From positions 434,001 through 498,000 of the forward strand of contig OZ004582.1 in the NCBI GenBank assembly GCA_963924555.1: DNA of 64,000 nucleotides, in the 5' to 3' direction. The translations under genes and the position numbers were made by a program. Positions 33,419-45,085 of this stretch are shown here, in pieces; the first letter of the stretch is position 1; every line of letters starts with the position of its first letter. The notes under the pieces are model-generated. The model was not told the DNA's origin. It saw only the letters and a program-made list of their open reading frames with translations, and did no database searches. The DNA is from Crambe crambe (taxonomy: Eukaryota > Porifera > Demospongiae > Poecilosclerida > Crambeidae).

Positions 33419-34789
33419 AGCAATGATCATAAATTTACCTTTTAGTGTGCATAGATAGAGTCTTTGCTGCTTCGAAGATGGAAAAAAGCAAAAGAAATGA
33501 AGTCAGTTGCTGAGATGGATTAATAAAACATTTATTGAAGGTAATTTGAGAACAAGAGTATTATAGTGTAGGTTTCCATGGTAGAAAAGTGGATTACTGA
33601 AGAACGAAGTGTTATTGTGGCAGATGACAAGGCTGAACCCATAAGTAAGACATTACTATAGAAGAATGCATCTTTGAGTGCTAGTTACTGGTGAACTACT
33701 TTCACATGTTGCATTCCTACTATAATGCTTGTGTCTCAGCATATTTAAGTCTCATGAATAGTTCCCCAAGTGACAGAAAATCCTTACGAAAAAATTTTTT
33801 CAGGTACACTAACCATTTATGGATATACTAAAGTAGCCACGAGATTAACCATAAAACTATTCAGGTGTATATGCCCACAGAGAAAAATCACAGTAATGTG
33901 GGCCAAATTACATATATCCATTCAAAGGCCATTTATTTGGAGGTTCACACTAGATGGGCTGTAAAACCTTTGGGACTTACATGTATGAAGGTAAAGTATG
34001 ACTTGTCAGTCTGTGTAATAATGAATGATTCTGATCCTTCCTTGATATACTACTTACAACTTTTAGACGAAAATGCAGATTCCCTTGAAACCATGGCCCA
34101 AGTTTCTGAATTAGTTCTTGAGAAACTGCTGTCAGATTCTCTAGTTCCTCCACTTTGACCTAACAAAAGCTACTGTGAATGATTACCCAGCCTACTAGAG
34201 CCTACTACAATGTGCAGACCAAGTTTCAGGACCTGGGAGCTTACCGTTTCAGAAATACGGCAAGAGGTAAATCGCTGGATTCTTCTTCTTCTCTATTATT
34301 ATTATTATTATTATTCTTAGACAACCATATCTCTCGAATCACTCAAGCTACAGCTATGATTTCTGGATAAATCCACTCCAAATTCTACAAACTACGATCT
34401 TTTCTACTCGTTGATTCTCGAAAGAGTCGATGAAAAAGGAGACACTACGGAGCACAGCTCTCGACTAATTTAATTAGGAAGCCGTCTTTGCATGCGCATG
34501 TATTTGATATCCAATTATTCAAAATTATAATATTACTCAGCTGCTAGCTAGCTAGCTAACTAGATAGACTACTGTATCGACTTGGGAATTTAGATTCACC
34601 ACGGTAGACTCTATTTCAGCATCTTCGACCTACAAGTATAGCTCAACAATAACACAACACCTTGACTCGTTGATAATGATTGGGTTGGTATGCTGGAGAA
34701 CTATTGGATGTCCCTGCATACACATAGAAGAATGAAATCTATACATAGGTAAAACCATAAAAGAAAGGAAAAAAGACCAGGAACAAGTA
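33419..34789. other. No gene recognised; one unknown frame
   Basis: The plus-strand frame 33,865-34,158 ends in DENADSLETMAQVSELVLEK and could be a terminal exon. No domain is recognised. A TTA microsatellite lies at about 34,292-34,315. Confidence 0.3.
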
Positions 34790-34960
34790 AGGGAAAATGC
34801 ATTTCGTGAAATCCACTGCTCAAAAAGTAAGGAAACAAGAAGGATGGAAATGGGATCAATCTGTATATCCAATCCCTACATATACGTCGGGTAGCTTCAG
34901 ATTATAGTGTAGTAATGTACGTATAATTATGTAGGGATTGTTGGCTGTGTTGGAGCCAGC
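34790..34960. repeat. Dispersed repeat shared with 57.55-57.70 kb
   Basis: AAAAAGTAAGGAAACAA and AATGGGATCAATCT occur here and, reverse-complemented, at 57,620-57,690. GTAGCTTCAGATT and GGATTGTTGGCTG occur in the same direction as at 57,550-57,605. So half of the unit is in direct and half in inverted order relative to the other copy. GTAGGGATT/AATCCCTAC strings bound the middle. Confidence 0.65.
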
Positions 34961-35590
34961 CCCAATAAGGACAGTCGTCCAATTAAGACACTCCTATTTA
35001 TGTAATCATTTACTATAAGAACAACTAACTTAGCTCATTTTTGATCAGTCTGTACAGTGAAGTGATTTAAAACTCTTTGTGCAGGCTCTCGGTTGCGCAT
35101 TAGCCCTTTACCCAGCACACAGCTAGGAAGGCTAGTCCAACAAGTGGTGGCAGCGACTCTACTTAGACGTACAGAAAAATTAACTCCACATATCTGCATT
35201 TAGCGGTGTCCCCACCCTCCACACTCTACCAGATATTGAAATCGTTGCACCATTGATCCTCACAGAAAAATCTCAACTTTTCCATGCCTTGAAATGGCAG
35301 TAAGCTTTTTTTGGTTTTCATCTACACAGAAGACAGGACAATGTATAATAATCTAAAATTCATTCTATAACATTAACAAAAAACGATTTCAAAAATTGAC
35401 TTTTGTTCTAGTTTTCAACATAATGGAACACTAGCTAATCTTTCTTCGCCATTTTAAGGGCGGGGCCACATAGGTGCGCGCTAGCTAGAGCTGTTCAGCT
35501 TTGAAATCTATACTTCAGCTAGCTATTTCATTCCTCAGTACAGATTCTCATCCTACACATAATCAGTACTTAGCTCTGTGCAGTTTGCTG

Positions 35591-35931
35591 ATAACTGCAG
35601 CTTCATTATGGAAACCAAGTACTGCAGCATCGAAGCAGTATGGCCCAAAAATCTAGCTGGAATATGTATTATAACTGCATGCAAAGAGAGTGAACTTAGT
35701 GAAGTGACCCTTACCCATCATCAAGTACGCGATACTATTCCTACTTCACTCCCTTGGCCCTTGATCATGGGAGTGAAGTAGGAATAGTATCTTGTACTTG
35801 ATGATGGGTAAGGGTCACTTCACTAAGTTCACTCTCTTGCATGCAGTTATAATACATATTCCAGCTAGATTTTTGGGCCATACTGCTTCGATGCTGCAGT
35901 ACTTGGTTTTCATAATGAAGCTGCAGTTATA
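35591..35931. repeat. Long near-perfect palindrome, foldback copy A
   Basis: The left arm, 35,591-35,752, and right arm, 35,770-35,931, are reverse complements with only a few mismatches, around a 17-base spacer containing TTGATCATG. A transcript would fold into a hairpin of about 160 base pairs. The right side continues into CATCCCTACTTCAC, which in copy B is also present on the left arm. Confidence 0.9.
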
Positions 35932-36345
35932 ATAGCATCCCTACTTCACATTTTTTTTTCGAAGAAATTTTTTGCATTCACTTGTTTGCATTCTTTTTCT
36001 TTGTGATTATGAAAATTGATAGACACTAAAGGTATAGCTAATGCTTCCTTAATTGAACTAAATTAATTTAATGATCAAATTTTATAGTATTTCATTCCGT
36101 TCAGGGAGGAGAGTTTGAAGGATGATCATCTGCAGTGTAATGGAGTACTGAAAGGAGTGAACATTTAGAAAGTGAACGGCATTAGCTAATTGTTATGTAT
36201 GTGATCACTGAAATAATTATTGAGATGGTACGTATGTCTTGCTTGAGGGAGGAGTATGGGGAGTTTATGCAGTGGCTGTGCATATTTGGTGTAGTGATCA
36301 TAATAGTGGATGCCATCAAATGGCCACATCCTGTGCAGGTGGCTA

Positions 36346-36511
36346 TTAATTGCCCCACCCCTTTTATGAGGTAATATCCCGAAGATTATTTTCATACGAG
36401 GCCCGGTTAGATTTTAGGCTATCCTTACTTAATTGCCCCACCCCTTTTATGAGGTAATATCCCGAAGATTATTTTCATACGAGGCCCAGTTAGATTTTAG
36501 GCTATCCCTAC
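36346..36511. repeat. 83-base tandem duplication inside copy A
   Basis: Two copies start TTAATTGCCCCACCCC and include ATACGAGGCCC. They differ at about two positions. Copy B lacks this part, so it is an insertion or later growth in copy A. Confidence 0.9.
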
Positions 36512-37206
36512 TTAACCTTTAGAAATTTTTTACGCTCACTTGTTTCTATCTTAGTGCTTGAAGTTGAATGAGGGAGGCAGTACAGTACTATACAAAGCCA
36601 GCTCTACATAAACCTTCTTTTGTAGGTACATACAGTGTCTCTGGTTGAAGAATTTGTTTAACTATTTAAGTTTAGTTGATATGAAATTTTACAGCAACAG
36701 CAATGTAAATGACATGTGCATGGCATGGTGAAGTGAGCTGACTACACCACAGCCAAGTACTGGCTATAATGCTATAATAAATGAAAACCTTGGCTAGCTA
36801 AACTTACTTAAGCCTACGTGGCTCCGCCTATAAGCCCCGCCCCCTTCAAAATGGCGTAGAAAGATTAGCAGTGTTCCGAGTGCTATAGAATAGTAGGTGC
36901 CGCTCTAACGGATGGCCAAAGCAGAATTTTGATGACTATAGCCAGTAAGTCGGTACGTCGATCTGATTATTATTATCCTTATTATTCTTATTATTATTAT
37001 AAAGAAATAGAACAAAAGTCAATTTTAGAACTCGTTTTTTTTCTTATGTTTGCGAATGAATTTTTGGCTTTTGAACATTCTCCTCTCTTCTTTGTAGATA
37101 TAATAATTCACTGTAGCCTTCTGAGAACCTATAGAGTAAGGGTAGAAGAGAAAGAAGAGTTTTTAGTTTATACACTCCTATGACCTTTGACCCGCCATCC
37201 CTACTT

Positions 37207-37231
37207 AGAGAGTGCTAGCGCACTCTCTGAT
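37207..37231 (+). repeat. Hairpin terminus of copy A
   Basis: The stem AGAGAGTGC and its complement flank a TAGC loop, followed by GA then T. This is one of four such units in the window and is preceded by CATCCCTACTT. Confidence 0.6.
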
Positions 37232-38199
37232 TACATCACCTCCAGCCGCACACCCCCTCCCAGAAGCTAGGCTTCATTTAACCCTATTGCTTGCAGAACT
37301 CAAATCATTCATAATAACTTATAATCTCGCGATCATCACATACTCAAACAGCAGATCTCTATACTAAGCTGCACAAAATCCTGCTATCAAAGATACCAGC
37401 ATCATAACATGTACACACAGGAGGTAGCGCACGTGCCACAAATTACTACTATTATTTGCTCATTCCCCACACCCTCCCTCATACAAGCGTCTAGTATTCA
37501 ACTTAATGTTCATTCTGCTCTCATTTGCACTGCACATGCTCATCCATCCTCCCTCATGTAAGACAACCAAACCTCAACAATTATTGAATGATTGTGCCCC
37601 TCTACAATCTTTTCACTCCTCAGTATTGTATCCACAACAGATAGCTACTCATCCTTCATGTCAGTCATACTCTCCTCCCTCAAGACAACAAAACATTCTT
37701 CAGTCCTATGCTTGCAAACAATACCGATTGCAAATTAACCCTCAGCAGGCATGCACGAGAGGGTACTCTCAATACAAAAACTGCCCAATTAATAAATTTG
37801 GGTATTAGCTAAGTGCAGCCATTCATTTCTTCAGGTTCTTCACCTTCTCATTCTCTGCCAAGTGGAGATATTGAAGCCTCTTCATCAGTCAATCATCCCT
37901 GACGAATATAACATTCAAAATTAATCATTGAGCTTTTCTTAGCATAATTATATTTGGAAATAACTACTTCTTATGAATATGAATAATACACCAGTATTGT
38001 TATATAATCTTCTATATCCAGTGCTATGTACTTACCAAAGAAGAACATTTCAATTTATATAGCTAATTACAAAGAAAAAGAATGGAAACAAGTGACTTTC
38101 TTTAAAGTTATCAGTGATTCGTTTACAAGGAAGGGTGAAAGTGCAAACCCAGATGCAGATGCACATGAGACGATGGTATGATTCTTGCCTTTTTCTCCT
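37232..38199. other. No gene; repeat at 37,350
   Basis: 37,350-37,410 matches 31,601-31,665. The plus frame 37,506-37,808 is a proline-, serine- and glutamine-rich string with no domain. Confidence 0.4.
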
Positions 38200-38734
38200 T
38201 ACCACACATTCTTTCTTCCAACCACAGTGATAACCTTTCCTTCTTTATGGACTACTGTCACATCACACTAGTCAATATTAGGCTTTGAAAGAATGTTTAA
38301 TCGGGCATAGATAGAGGCTAAATTTGTATAATGATCCTTGATTGCCTCAGGATTTGCACTCACAGCTCTACTATATGTGTACTTCGCAGAACAAGTTCAG
38401 GATGACGGGCCAAAAATCCATCTAGCCATCCTCATCCAGCAATCCCATTCACAAATGGATGAGATTTCCCCAACTTCTCAGCTAGACGATATGCTGCTCT
38501 AGTGAGCCCAAATCCCATATCTGCCATCTTTACTACATACTCTGCCAATTGTTCTTCCTCTTCTACATTGAACACAGTAGCTGGTCCAGATCGACATTGA
38601 CCCTTCGCCTAGTGGTCTCTAATGGTACATTATGTAGCCTAGCTGCTGCTCTTAAAGCCATACCACCTTCCACAGCTTTCACAGCTGCTTCCATACTCTC
38701 GAGGCTCCACTGCTTTCGTTTATCCATAATTTAA
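38200..38734 (-). pseudogene. Pogo/jerky-type transposase, decayed
   Basis: The minus strand starts MDKRKQWSLESMEAAVKA, GGMALRAAARLHNVPLETTR, a pipsqueak-type helix-turn-helix. After a frame change it reads ATVFNVEEEEQLAEYVVKMA, DMGFGLTRAAYRLAEKLGK and GWLDGFLARHPELVLRS, the second DNA-binding domain. Later comes SANPEAIKDHYTNLASIYAR, a short gap, then VTVVHKEGKVITVVG, the beginning of the DDE domain. These are the parts of Tc1/mariner-superfamily pogo transposases in order. The catalytic region is missing after the first block; at least two frame changes and an in-frame stop are present. Confidence 0.7.
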
Positions 38735-40051
38735 ATGGTTTTCTAAATTAAGCCCACCATTTAGAGGACGAAGTGCAGAAAAAATTGGTGCCAAGAAGTA
38801 CTATCTATGATTGTTGTGTATATAAGTTTTAATATTATGTACAAGTGTCCCATAATACCCCCTATCTCATAATACCAACCTCTACCTTAATGACTTTAGG
38901 CAGTAATTAATTAAAAATAAGAAAAAAAATTTTTTTTCGCTGAGTGGCTGATTTTCACAAATCCGGTCACATATCTGCTACTCAGTTCCTCAGGAAATGG
39001 AGCAGGGTCTAGGAGGATAAAAATGAACCCACTGAAACTGACAAAAGCACCTGGTTCTAAATAATGCACGGTTGGCCTAGGTTGGTTCTAGGGGTCCAAC
39101 ACCTCTTCAGGTAAGACTTGTGGGAAAGTCCCTTCAATTTACTAATTCGAATGGGGCCTGCAATTCGTCTCACAGTCTAGAAATCATCCTGGCCTGCTGA
39201 TGCTTATGTGAGGGTAAAGGTCACGAAATCTGGCTGTAAGTAGCTCAGCTGTTGACTGCATGTCGCTTTGATCCCTCTCAGTAGTTGGATGAGCTCACTG
39301 TAGGTGAGCTAACTCATTCTAGCACCAAAATTCAGGCCAGGACAGTAAACACACACACACACACAATCAACTGCTGGCATGCCTGGCAAGGAACACCAAA
39401 GCTCTACCCTATTTACATGATGTGTTACTCATGTCAAATCCAACATGTGCGATCTTATCACTACGCTGGTTTACCTGTAGTAACTGATCCTGTCGGACAC
39501 AAATCTCAACATACAAGGTGCGATCATTTAAGTATCAATGAACTCTTTGTGCTACAGTAGAGTTTGTCCAAAATTTAAATTTTTATGTTGCAGACCCTAC
39601 GCTAATGGATGCTGTTCCTCGGGCTGGCCATAGATCATGAATTTCATTTTAATTTTTGCTGAGTGGCCGGTTTTCGCAAATCTGGTCACATATTTGACAT
39701 CCAGTCCTAGTGCTTCATTTGATGAAGGGAAGAAAAAGAGCGTTCTGCTGTGGCTATGTCAAGTAGCTATAATCTAAGCAGTCTATCTACTTCCTGAAAC
39801 ATGCCTTTGTTTTATTATGATGGTTAATGGTCAACATTAAACAGAGTTAATGGAGGGAGGTCCTATCAGCAGCAGGATAAGCACATAATGCGCATCGTTA
39901 TATGCATGTGCAGAAAAGACCATACTTAGCCAGTTAGCCAAGGCAAAGTGACCAAGCAACCAGCTAAAACTAGCTATTCTTGTCGAAGTGCCTGAGCGAC
40001 CAGCTACTTGTTCAAACGGTCCAAGTAACCAGCCATTTTATCAACTTGAAG
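38735..40051. other. No gene; short dispersed repeats
   Basis: GCTGAGTGGCTGATTTTC...CCGGTCACATAT at 38,938 recurs at 39,658 (GCTGAGTGGCCGGTTTTC). A short CA run lies at about 39,350. Nothing coding. Confidence 0.5.
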
Positions 40052-40190
40052 ATGACGGACCCGGACGCGGGAGAAATGGAAGAATTCACCCAGGCACAGC
40101 GAGCGTTCATTGAAAGACCCGCATAGTAGCACCAACCACCACGACTACCATCCCAGCCACGACCATGGCTACGACTACGGTTGCTGCAAG
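40052..40190 (+). pseudogene. Possible first exon, threonine-rich
   Basis: The frame MTDPDAGEMEEFTQAQRAF stops soon after IERPA, but the next frame reads IVAPTTTTTIPATTMATTTV up to a consensus donor (CAAG|GTAAGC). It looks like the first exon of a multicopy gene with one frame change. The family is not recognised. Confidence 0.25.
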
Positions 40191-41600
40191 GTAAGCTGGG
40201 GATTAGCTAGCTAGGCAGTTCAAGTTAAAGCTGAGCAGATAGCCGGCTGCATACAAAAAAAAAGAAGACTATAACAGATCTGGGAATAAGTTCTAGCTTG
40301 AAAGGTAGGCGCATTGTCACGTTAGAGGTACAAAATCTCACACCCCACTACTAGTATTTTGCAAATGTGGTTACTGTGCATGGAGTAACCTACATAACAA
40401 AGAGGCAAGTCACCAATTATGGCCATGCAAGCATGCTGGCCTTCACAAGGACGGAGTGAAGCTGGGCATCGGCATAACAATGAATACAGCTAGGCCACAT
40501 GCAGGCAAGCCTGCCATCACAGCTGGGGTGGATGCTACCACACAGGCATGCTTGTATTTCCAATGCATATCAATGGGGATGTACCAGGCCATGGGCTTCA
40601 GCATGCATGCTGATGCCTTATCTGCAGCATGGTATGCCTGCCTCAACCATGGGGGCATGCAACCATGACAAGCAGCAGCATGGCCAGCATTTAGAATCGG
40701 AGTAGCATAACCGGATGAGGATATATGGGTAATTGGAGTATGTTGATATGGCAGAGTTGGTGCCAGACAGCTGGCACCTGCAAGAGGCGGAACAGAGCCA
40801 CCAGCCAAGAAGGAGCACCCATATCGGACGTGCGATACTTGTCATAGGCGCAGAGCAGCTGCAACGAAAGACCTTAACTGGGGCGAAGTAGACTTCCATT
40901 TGTATAACGAGACTTTTATGGGCATGGGTTCTATTACATATGCTATACTTGTCATCCAAACCCATTGGAGTCCCAAAACAAAATTTATATATCATATGAA
41001 AGCAAATTTTATTTGCTACAAAGTGGTGTAGGTTGTGGCAAATAAAAGCAAACACAGTGAAAGATATGGCCAATTGAATAACTACAAGTTCACCGAAAAC
41101 TGGTGAAAAAACTGATTTTGTATTGGGAAGCCATTTTATATGTGGTCCTAAAAATTATTAAGAAGTAATATCTCATCATACACTATGTCTGTACCAAGTT
41201 TCATTAAAATCCATGACTGTGATATTTTTTTGTGTGTTGATTTGACTTGGAATGACCCTTGCACAAGACTTGCATTCAAGAACAAAGCAAGAAACACTGT
41301 GTAAATACTTCACTAATATATTAATGTAATCAGTTTCTTATAATTATGATATAGTTCAACAATAAGCTATTCTATAACAATATTATAAGCATGACTTATA
41401 CCACACTATTGATATAGAATAAGATTGCATTAGTACACAGTTGGAATAAGTTTGCACTTATTACATACTTATAACAGGAGTATTTGTACTTATGACACGA
41501 GTATTCCACCATACATGAGTACTCATAATCTTATCTTATTGAAAAAGATCTCATGGAGAAACTGCATGATGATGATACACAATACTTGTGGTTACAATAA
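40191..41600. other. No gene supported
   Basis: Overlapping open frames on both strands at 40,443-41,073 arise from GCATGC-rich sequence. They share no motif and have no splice signals I trust. Confidence 0.4.
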
Positions 41601-42628
41601 TCAGAGAGTGCGGTAGCACTCTCTAAGTAGGGATGGCAGGTCAAAGTCCATAGGACAGTATGAACTAAAAACTCTTCTTTCTCTTCTACCCTTACTCTAC
41701 AGGTTCTCAGAAGGCTACAGTGAATTATTATATCTACAAAGAAGAGAGGAGAATGTTCAAAAGCCAAAAATTCATTCGCCAACATAAGAAAAAAACGAGT
41801 TCTAAAATTGACTTTTCGTTCTTTTTCTTTATAATAATAATAATAATAAGGATAATAATAATAATAATAAGATCGACGTACCGACTTACTGGCTATAGTC
41901 ATCAAAATTCTGCTTTTGGCATCCACTATTATGATCACTACACCAAATGCATAAACTCCCCATACTCCTCCCTCAAGCAACCATCTCAATAATTATTTCA
42001 GTGATCACATATGTAACAATTAGCTAATGCTGTTCACTTTTTAAAATGTTCACTCCTTTCAGTACTCCATTACACTGCAGATGATCATCCTTCAAACTCT
42101 CCTCCCTGAACAGAATGAAATACTGCAATCAAGGAAGCCTTTAGTGTCTATCAATTTTCATAATCACAAAGAAAAAGAATGCAAACAAGTGAATGCAAAA
42201 AATTTCTTCGAAATAAAAATGTGAAGTAGGGATGTTATTATAACTGCAGCTTCATTATGAAAACCAAGTACTGCAGCATCGAAGCAGTATGGCCCAAAAA
42301 TCTAGCTGGAATATGTATTATAACTGCATGCAAGAGAGTGAACTTAGTGAAGTGACCCTTACCCATCATCAAGTACAAGATACTATTCCTACTTCACTCC
42401 CATGATCAAGGGCCAAGGGAGTGAAGTAGGAATAGTATCTCGTACTTGATGATGGGTAAGGGTCACTTCACTAAGTTCACTCTCTTGCATGCAGTTATAA
42501 TACATATTCCAGCTAGATTTTTGGGCCATACTGCTTCGATGCTGCAGTACTTGGTTTTCATAATGAAGCTGCAGTTATAATAACATCCCTACTTCACATT
42601 TTTATTTCGAAGAAATTTTTTGCATTCA
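41601..42628 (-). mobile_element. Foldback element copy B, inverted
   Basis: The reverse complement of copy A. From the right it starts in the palindrome, then follows the shared body, the TTATTATT run, and ends at 41,601 in a hairpin (41,603-41,624, stem AGAGAGTGC) with CTGA-T on the minus strand. It is shorter than copy A because it lacks the 83-base duplication and several hundred neighbouring bases. The minus-strand frame 41,531-41,989 is a shared low-complexity open frame. A and B together form a giant inverted repeat around 37.2-41.6 kb. Confidence 0.65.
42190..42628. repeat. Long near-perfect palindrome, foldback copy B
   Basis: The arms, 42,190-42,400 and 42,418-42,628 (211 bases each), are almost exact complements around a 17-base spacer. 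The spacer is the reverse complement of the copy A spacer, as expected from the opposite orientation. The palindrome runs outward through AAAAATGTGAAGTAGGGATG on both sides. Confidence 0.92.
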
Positions 42629-42939
42629 TGATAAATAGTCACCAGAGTCAAGTGTTATTATCAGTATGTTTTGGAAACATCAGATTCTAGGAAGGCCACA
42701 TGTTTCAAAATTATGGATGTATATAAAAGCCTCATGATAAAGAAAAACACTGGCCATCAGTTTCAAAATAATATCAACATTTAAAAAAAAAGCTTATGAT
42801 GGTTGATACTGTAGAAACATTGCTTGCTTGATAGAGAGAATTCATATATATTGGCTTATTCTCCATGTCACAGTCTTATAGTTACATCATGATGATACTG
42901 GTTTTATGCAGAATTGTATTATGTTGTCTGTAGTACTGG

Positions 42940-43450
42940 TAATCAGTAATCTAGGTAATAATGGTAATCTAGGTAATACTGGTATCAGTAAGGCAGGTAA
43001 TGCTTGTAATGTTGGTAAGACAGGTAATGTCAGTGAGGCAGGTAATGCCTATAATGTCGGTGAGGCAGGCAATGCCTGTAATGTCAGTAAGGCAGGTAAT
43101 GTCAGGTAAGGCAGGCAATGTCAGTAAAGCAGCTGTAATGTCGGTAAGGCAGGTAATGTCAGGTAATGTCGGTAAGGCAAGTATGTCTGTAATGTCAGTA
43201 AGACAAGTAATGCTGTAACGTTAGTAAGGCAGGTAGCTAATGCCTGTAATGTCAGTAAGGCAGGTAATGTACGTAAGTAATCAGTAAGGCAAGGCAGGTA
43301 ATGTCTGTAATATATCAGTAAGGCAGGTAGCTAATATCTGTAATGTCAGTAAGGCAGGTAGCTAGCTAATGTCCATGATGTCAGAATGCCTCTAATATCA
43401 GTAAGGCAGGAATGCCTGTAGTGCCATAATTATAATTAATGCCTGTAATG
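42940..43450. repeat. Minisatellite, GTAAGGCAGGTAATGTCA-type
   Basis: About 25 degenerate units of 9-18 bases built from GGTAATG, GTCAGTAAGGCAG and TGCCTGTAATG. Unit length and order vary, which suggests slippage and unequal exchange. Frames across it are repetitive and not real genes. Confidence 0.9.
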
Positions 43451-43789
43451 TATAGCTAACACCTGTAGCTAAAGCAGCTAGCTAATGTTTATATTGCCTG
43501 TATGTATTATCTTGCAGGCCAGGAGTCGGAGTTGCTATACTTGCTATGCCAGGTCATTAGCTATGCGCATACATGAACATCTTAGTGAAAAAATGTGATG
43601 TTACATTATTAGTCAATATAATAGCTATAACAGTTTAATTAATAGATCAATACAATGAGAAATCTTAGATAAATATCTCTTAATACTGTTAAGATCACGA
43701 GCAAGCAAAGGAATTTGAACTGATGTGCACTCCTGTGCAAGATCATATGACTTAGTGTAGAAATTATAAACATTATCTGGTAACACTTC

Positions 43790-45085
43790 AATGCCATGTA
43801 CATAACTATGGCCTTGATCAGTAACACCTCAAGAAGGGCATCAACAATCTCCTCACCTATACTTACCGATATCCTTTTGAAGTTCCAGGACTCTAGAAGG
43901 ACATCCAAATCAGATCTTACTTCTCGTTGTAGTTCACTTAATCAAAGCTAGGAAAGAAGATATTGCTATAGTTGAAGTTAACTGTGGATGACATTTTCTG
44001 CAATGAAATGGATGTATAAAAACTTGAAACTGCTTGGTTAAGAAGAAAGAGGGCATCTTCTGAACTGAACTCTGATACTAGAGCATTTTGCACTTCACCA
44101 ATGTTTACCAAATCAGATCTTACTTCTCGTTGTAGTTCACTTAATCCTTTAATCAAAGCTAGGAAAGAAGATATTGCTATAGTTGAAGTTAACTGTGGAT
44201 GACATTTTCTGCAATGAAATGGATATATAAAAACTTGAAACTGCTTGGTTAAGAAGAAAGAGGGCATCTTCTGAACTGAACTCTGATACTAGAGCATTTT
44301 GCACTTCACCAATGTTTACTGTACTCAAAGCATCTTGTAATTGGCAATAATTGAGTGTCTTCATTTTAACTTTTGGCGTATGTGGTGAATGATTAGGATC
44401 ATTTGCCTCACCTTTGTAAGCACTTATTGGCAATGCCCGTCGTTTATCCTTTTCAGCACTTATGCGCTCATTATGTGCAAACAGTACCCTTGTCAGCAAT
44501 GCATATGAAAACTCTATTCCATATTTGCTACTTGACATAAAAGTATTGAGATCTCTATGAAGCCTTTCATTCCTATTTGTACCACATCCAGGAGGTATAC
44601 CAGTTAAGCAACCCTTGTTAATGTGGACAAGGAGTGATTGCAATTCAGTTATTGCTGCAGGAGGAAGAATTGGCTTACCATTACAATCAATATCTTTCCA
44701 CTTTGACTTGAACATAAGTAACTGTCTTCTTAGCTGATCTTTAGGGGGGGTTGGCATAGTTCTTTTAATTCCTTGATCCAGTGGGTCTCGAAAAACCATC
44801 CTTAATGACTTCATACACTCTGAATGGAAAGGGTGTCTTTTAGATATCTTTTTAGTAATCCTCTGAACGGCATGGAAAATTAGTTGAAGCCTTGCACGTA
44901 GTGCACAGCAATTGTCCACATAAAATTCTTTTAGAGTAACACCTTGCAGCTGAAGCCTATTTCTTAATTTATCTTCTACATAGTTAATTTCCAGCTTAAA
45001 ATTTGCCCATCACTGTTTAAAACACAAAACAGCCCTTTAAATTGTTTGATCCAACTATCATCCACTTTTCTCATAAAGCTTCAAA
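43790..45085 (-). pseudogene. DDE-type transposase of an unplaced family
   Basis: Reading right to left: FCVLNSDGQILSWKLT, then QGVTLKEFYVDNCCALRARL (a DNCC catalytic-type block) and IFHAVQRITKKISKRHPFH. KSLRMVFRDPLDQGIKRTMP, LLVHINKGCLTGIPPGCGTN with RNERLHRDLN and EFSYALLTRVLFAHN follow. The D in DNCC, the FHAVQRI helix and GTNRNExLHRxLN (candidate E) are how a family of invertebrate transposases ends; I cannot place it in a named superfamily with confidence (MULE-like is possible). The C terminus is repeated by a tandem duplication and continues in another frame (EEIVDALLEVLLIKAIVM). The N terminus is missing or very decayed, with one clear frame change near 44,925-45,000. Confidence 0.6.
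43907..44318. repeat. About 203-base tandem duplication in the transposase
   Basis: Copy 1, 43,907-44,109, and copy 2, 44,110-44,318, both run from AAATCAGATCTTACTTCTCG to CACTTCACCAATGTTTA and differ by a 6-base length change and one or two substitutions. The duplication repeats the last 60 or so residues of the transposase and must be recent. Confidence 0.92.

Larger units (their letters stand above)
35591..37231 (+). mobile_element. Foldback element copy A with hairpin terminus
   Basis: The palindrome at the left is followed by about 1.2 kb shared, with indels, with copy B in reverse orientation at 41,601-42,628. Shared landmarks are GATCATCTGCAGTGTAATGG, AGTCGGTACGTCGATCT and a TTATTATTATT run. 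The element ends in CATCCCTACTTAGAG and a hairpin (37,207-37,228, stem AGAGAGTGC) followed by GA and T. The open frame 36,929-37,183 is shared with copy B but has no recognisable domain. The element is non-autonomous; the CTGA end and lack of terminal inverted repeats favour a Helitron-like origin. Confidence 0.6.

Noticed and set aside
35591-35931. Standard microRNA precursor
   Set aside because: The stem is far too long and uniform; a foldback element or long hairpin RNA fits better.
40443-41073. Overlapping 70-151 codon open frames
   Set aside because: They lie on both strands over the same bases, which are GCATGC-rich, and share no motif.
41531-41989. 152-codon minus-strand frame with a poly-tyrosine run
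   Set aside because: The tyrosines come from the TTATTATT repeat of the foldback element. It is shared with copy A only because the DNA is shared, and no domain is visible.
42906-43218. Repetitive protein of GNA/VGK units
   Set aside because: Pure translation of the minisatellite.
42940-43450. CRISPR array
   Set aside because: Units are short, variable and lack unique spacers; the DNA is eukaryotic.
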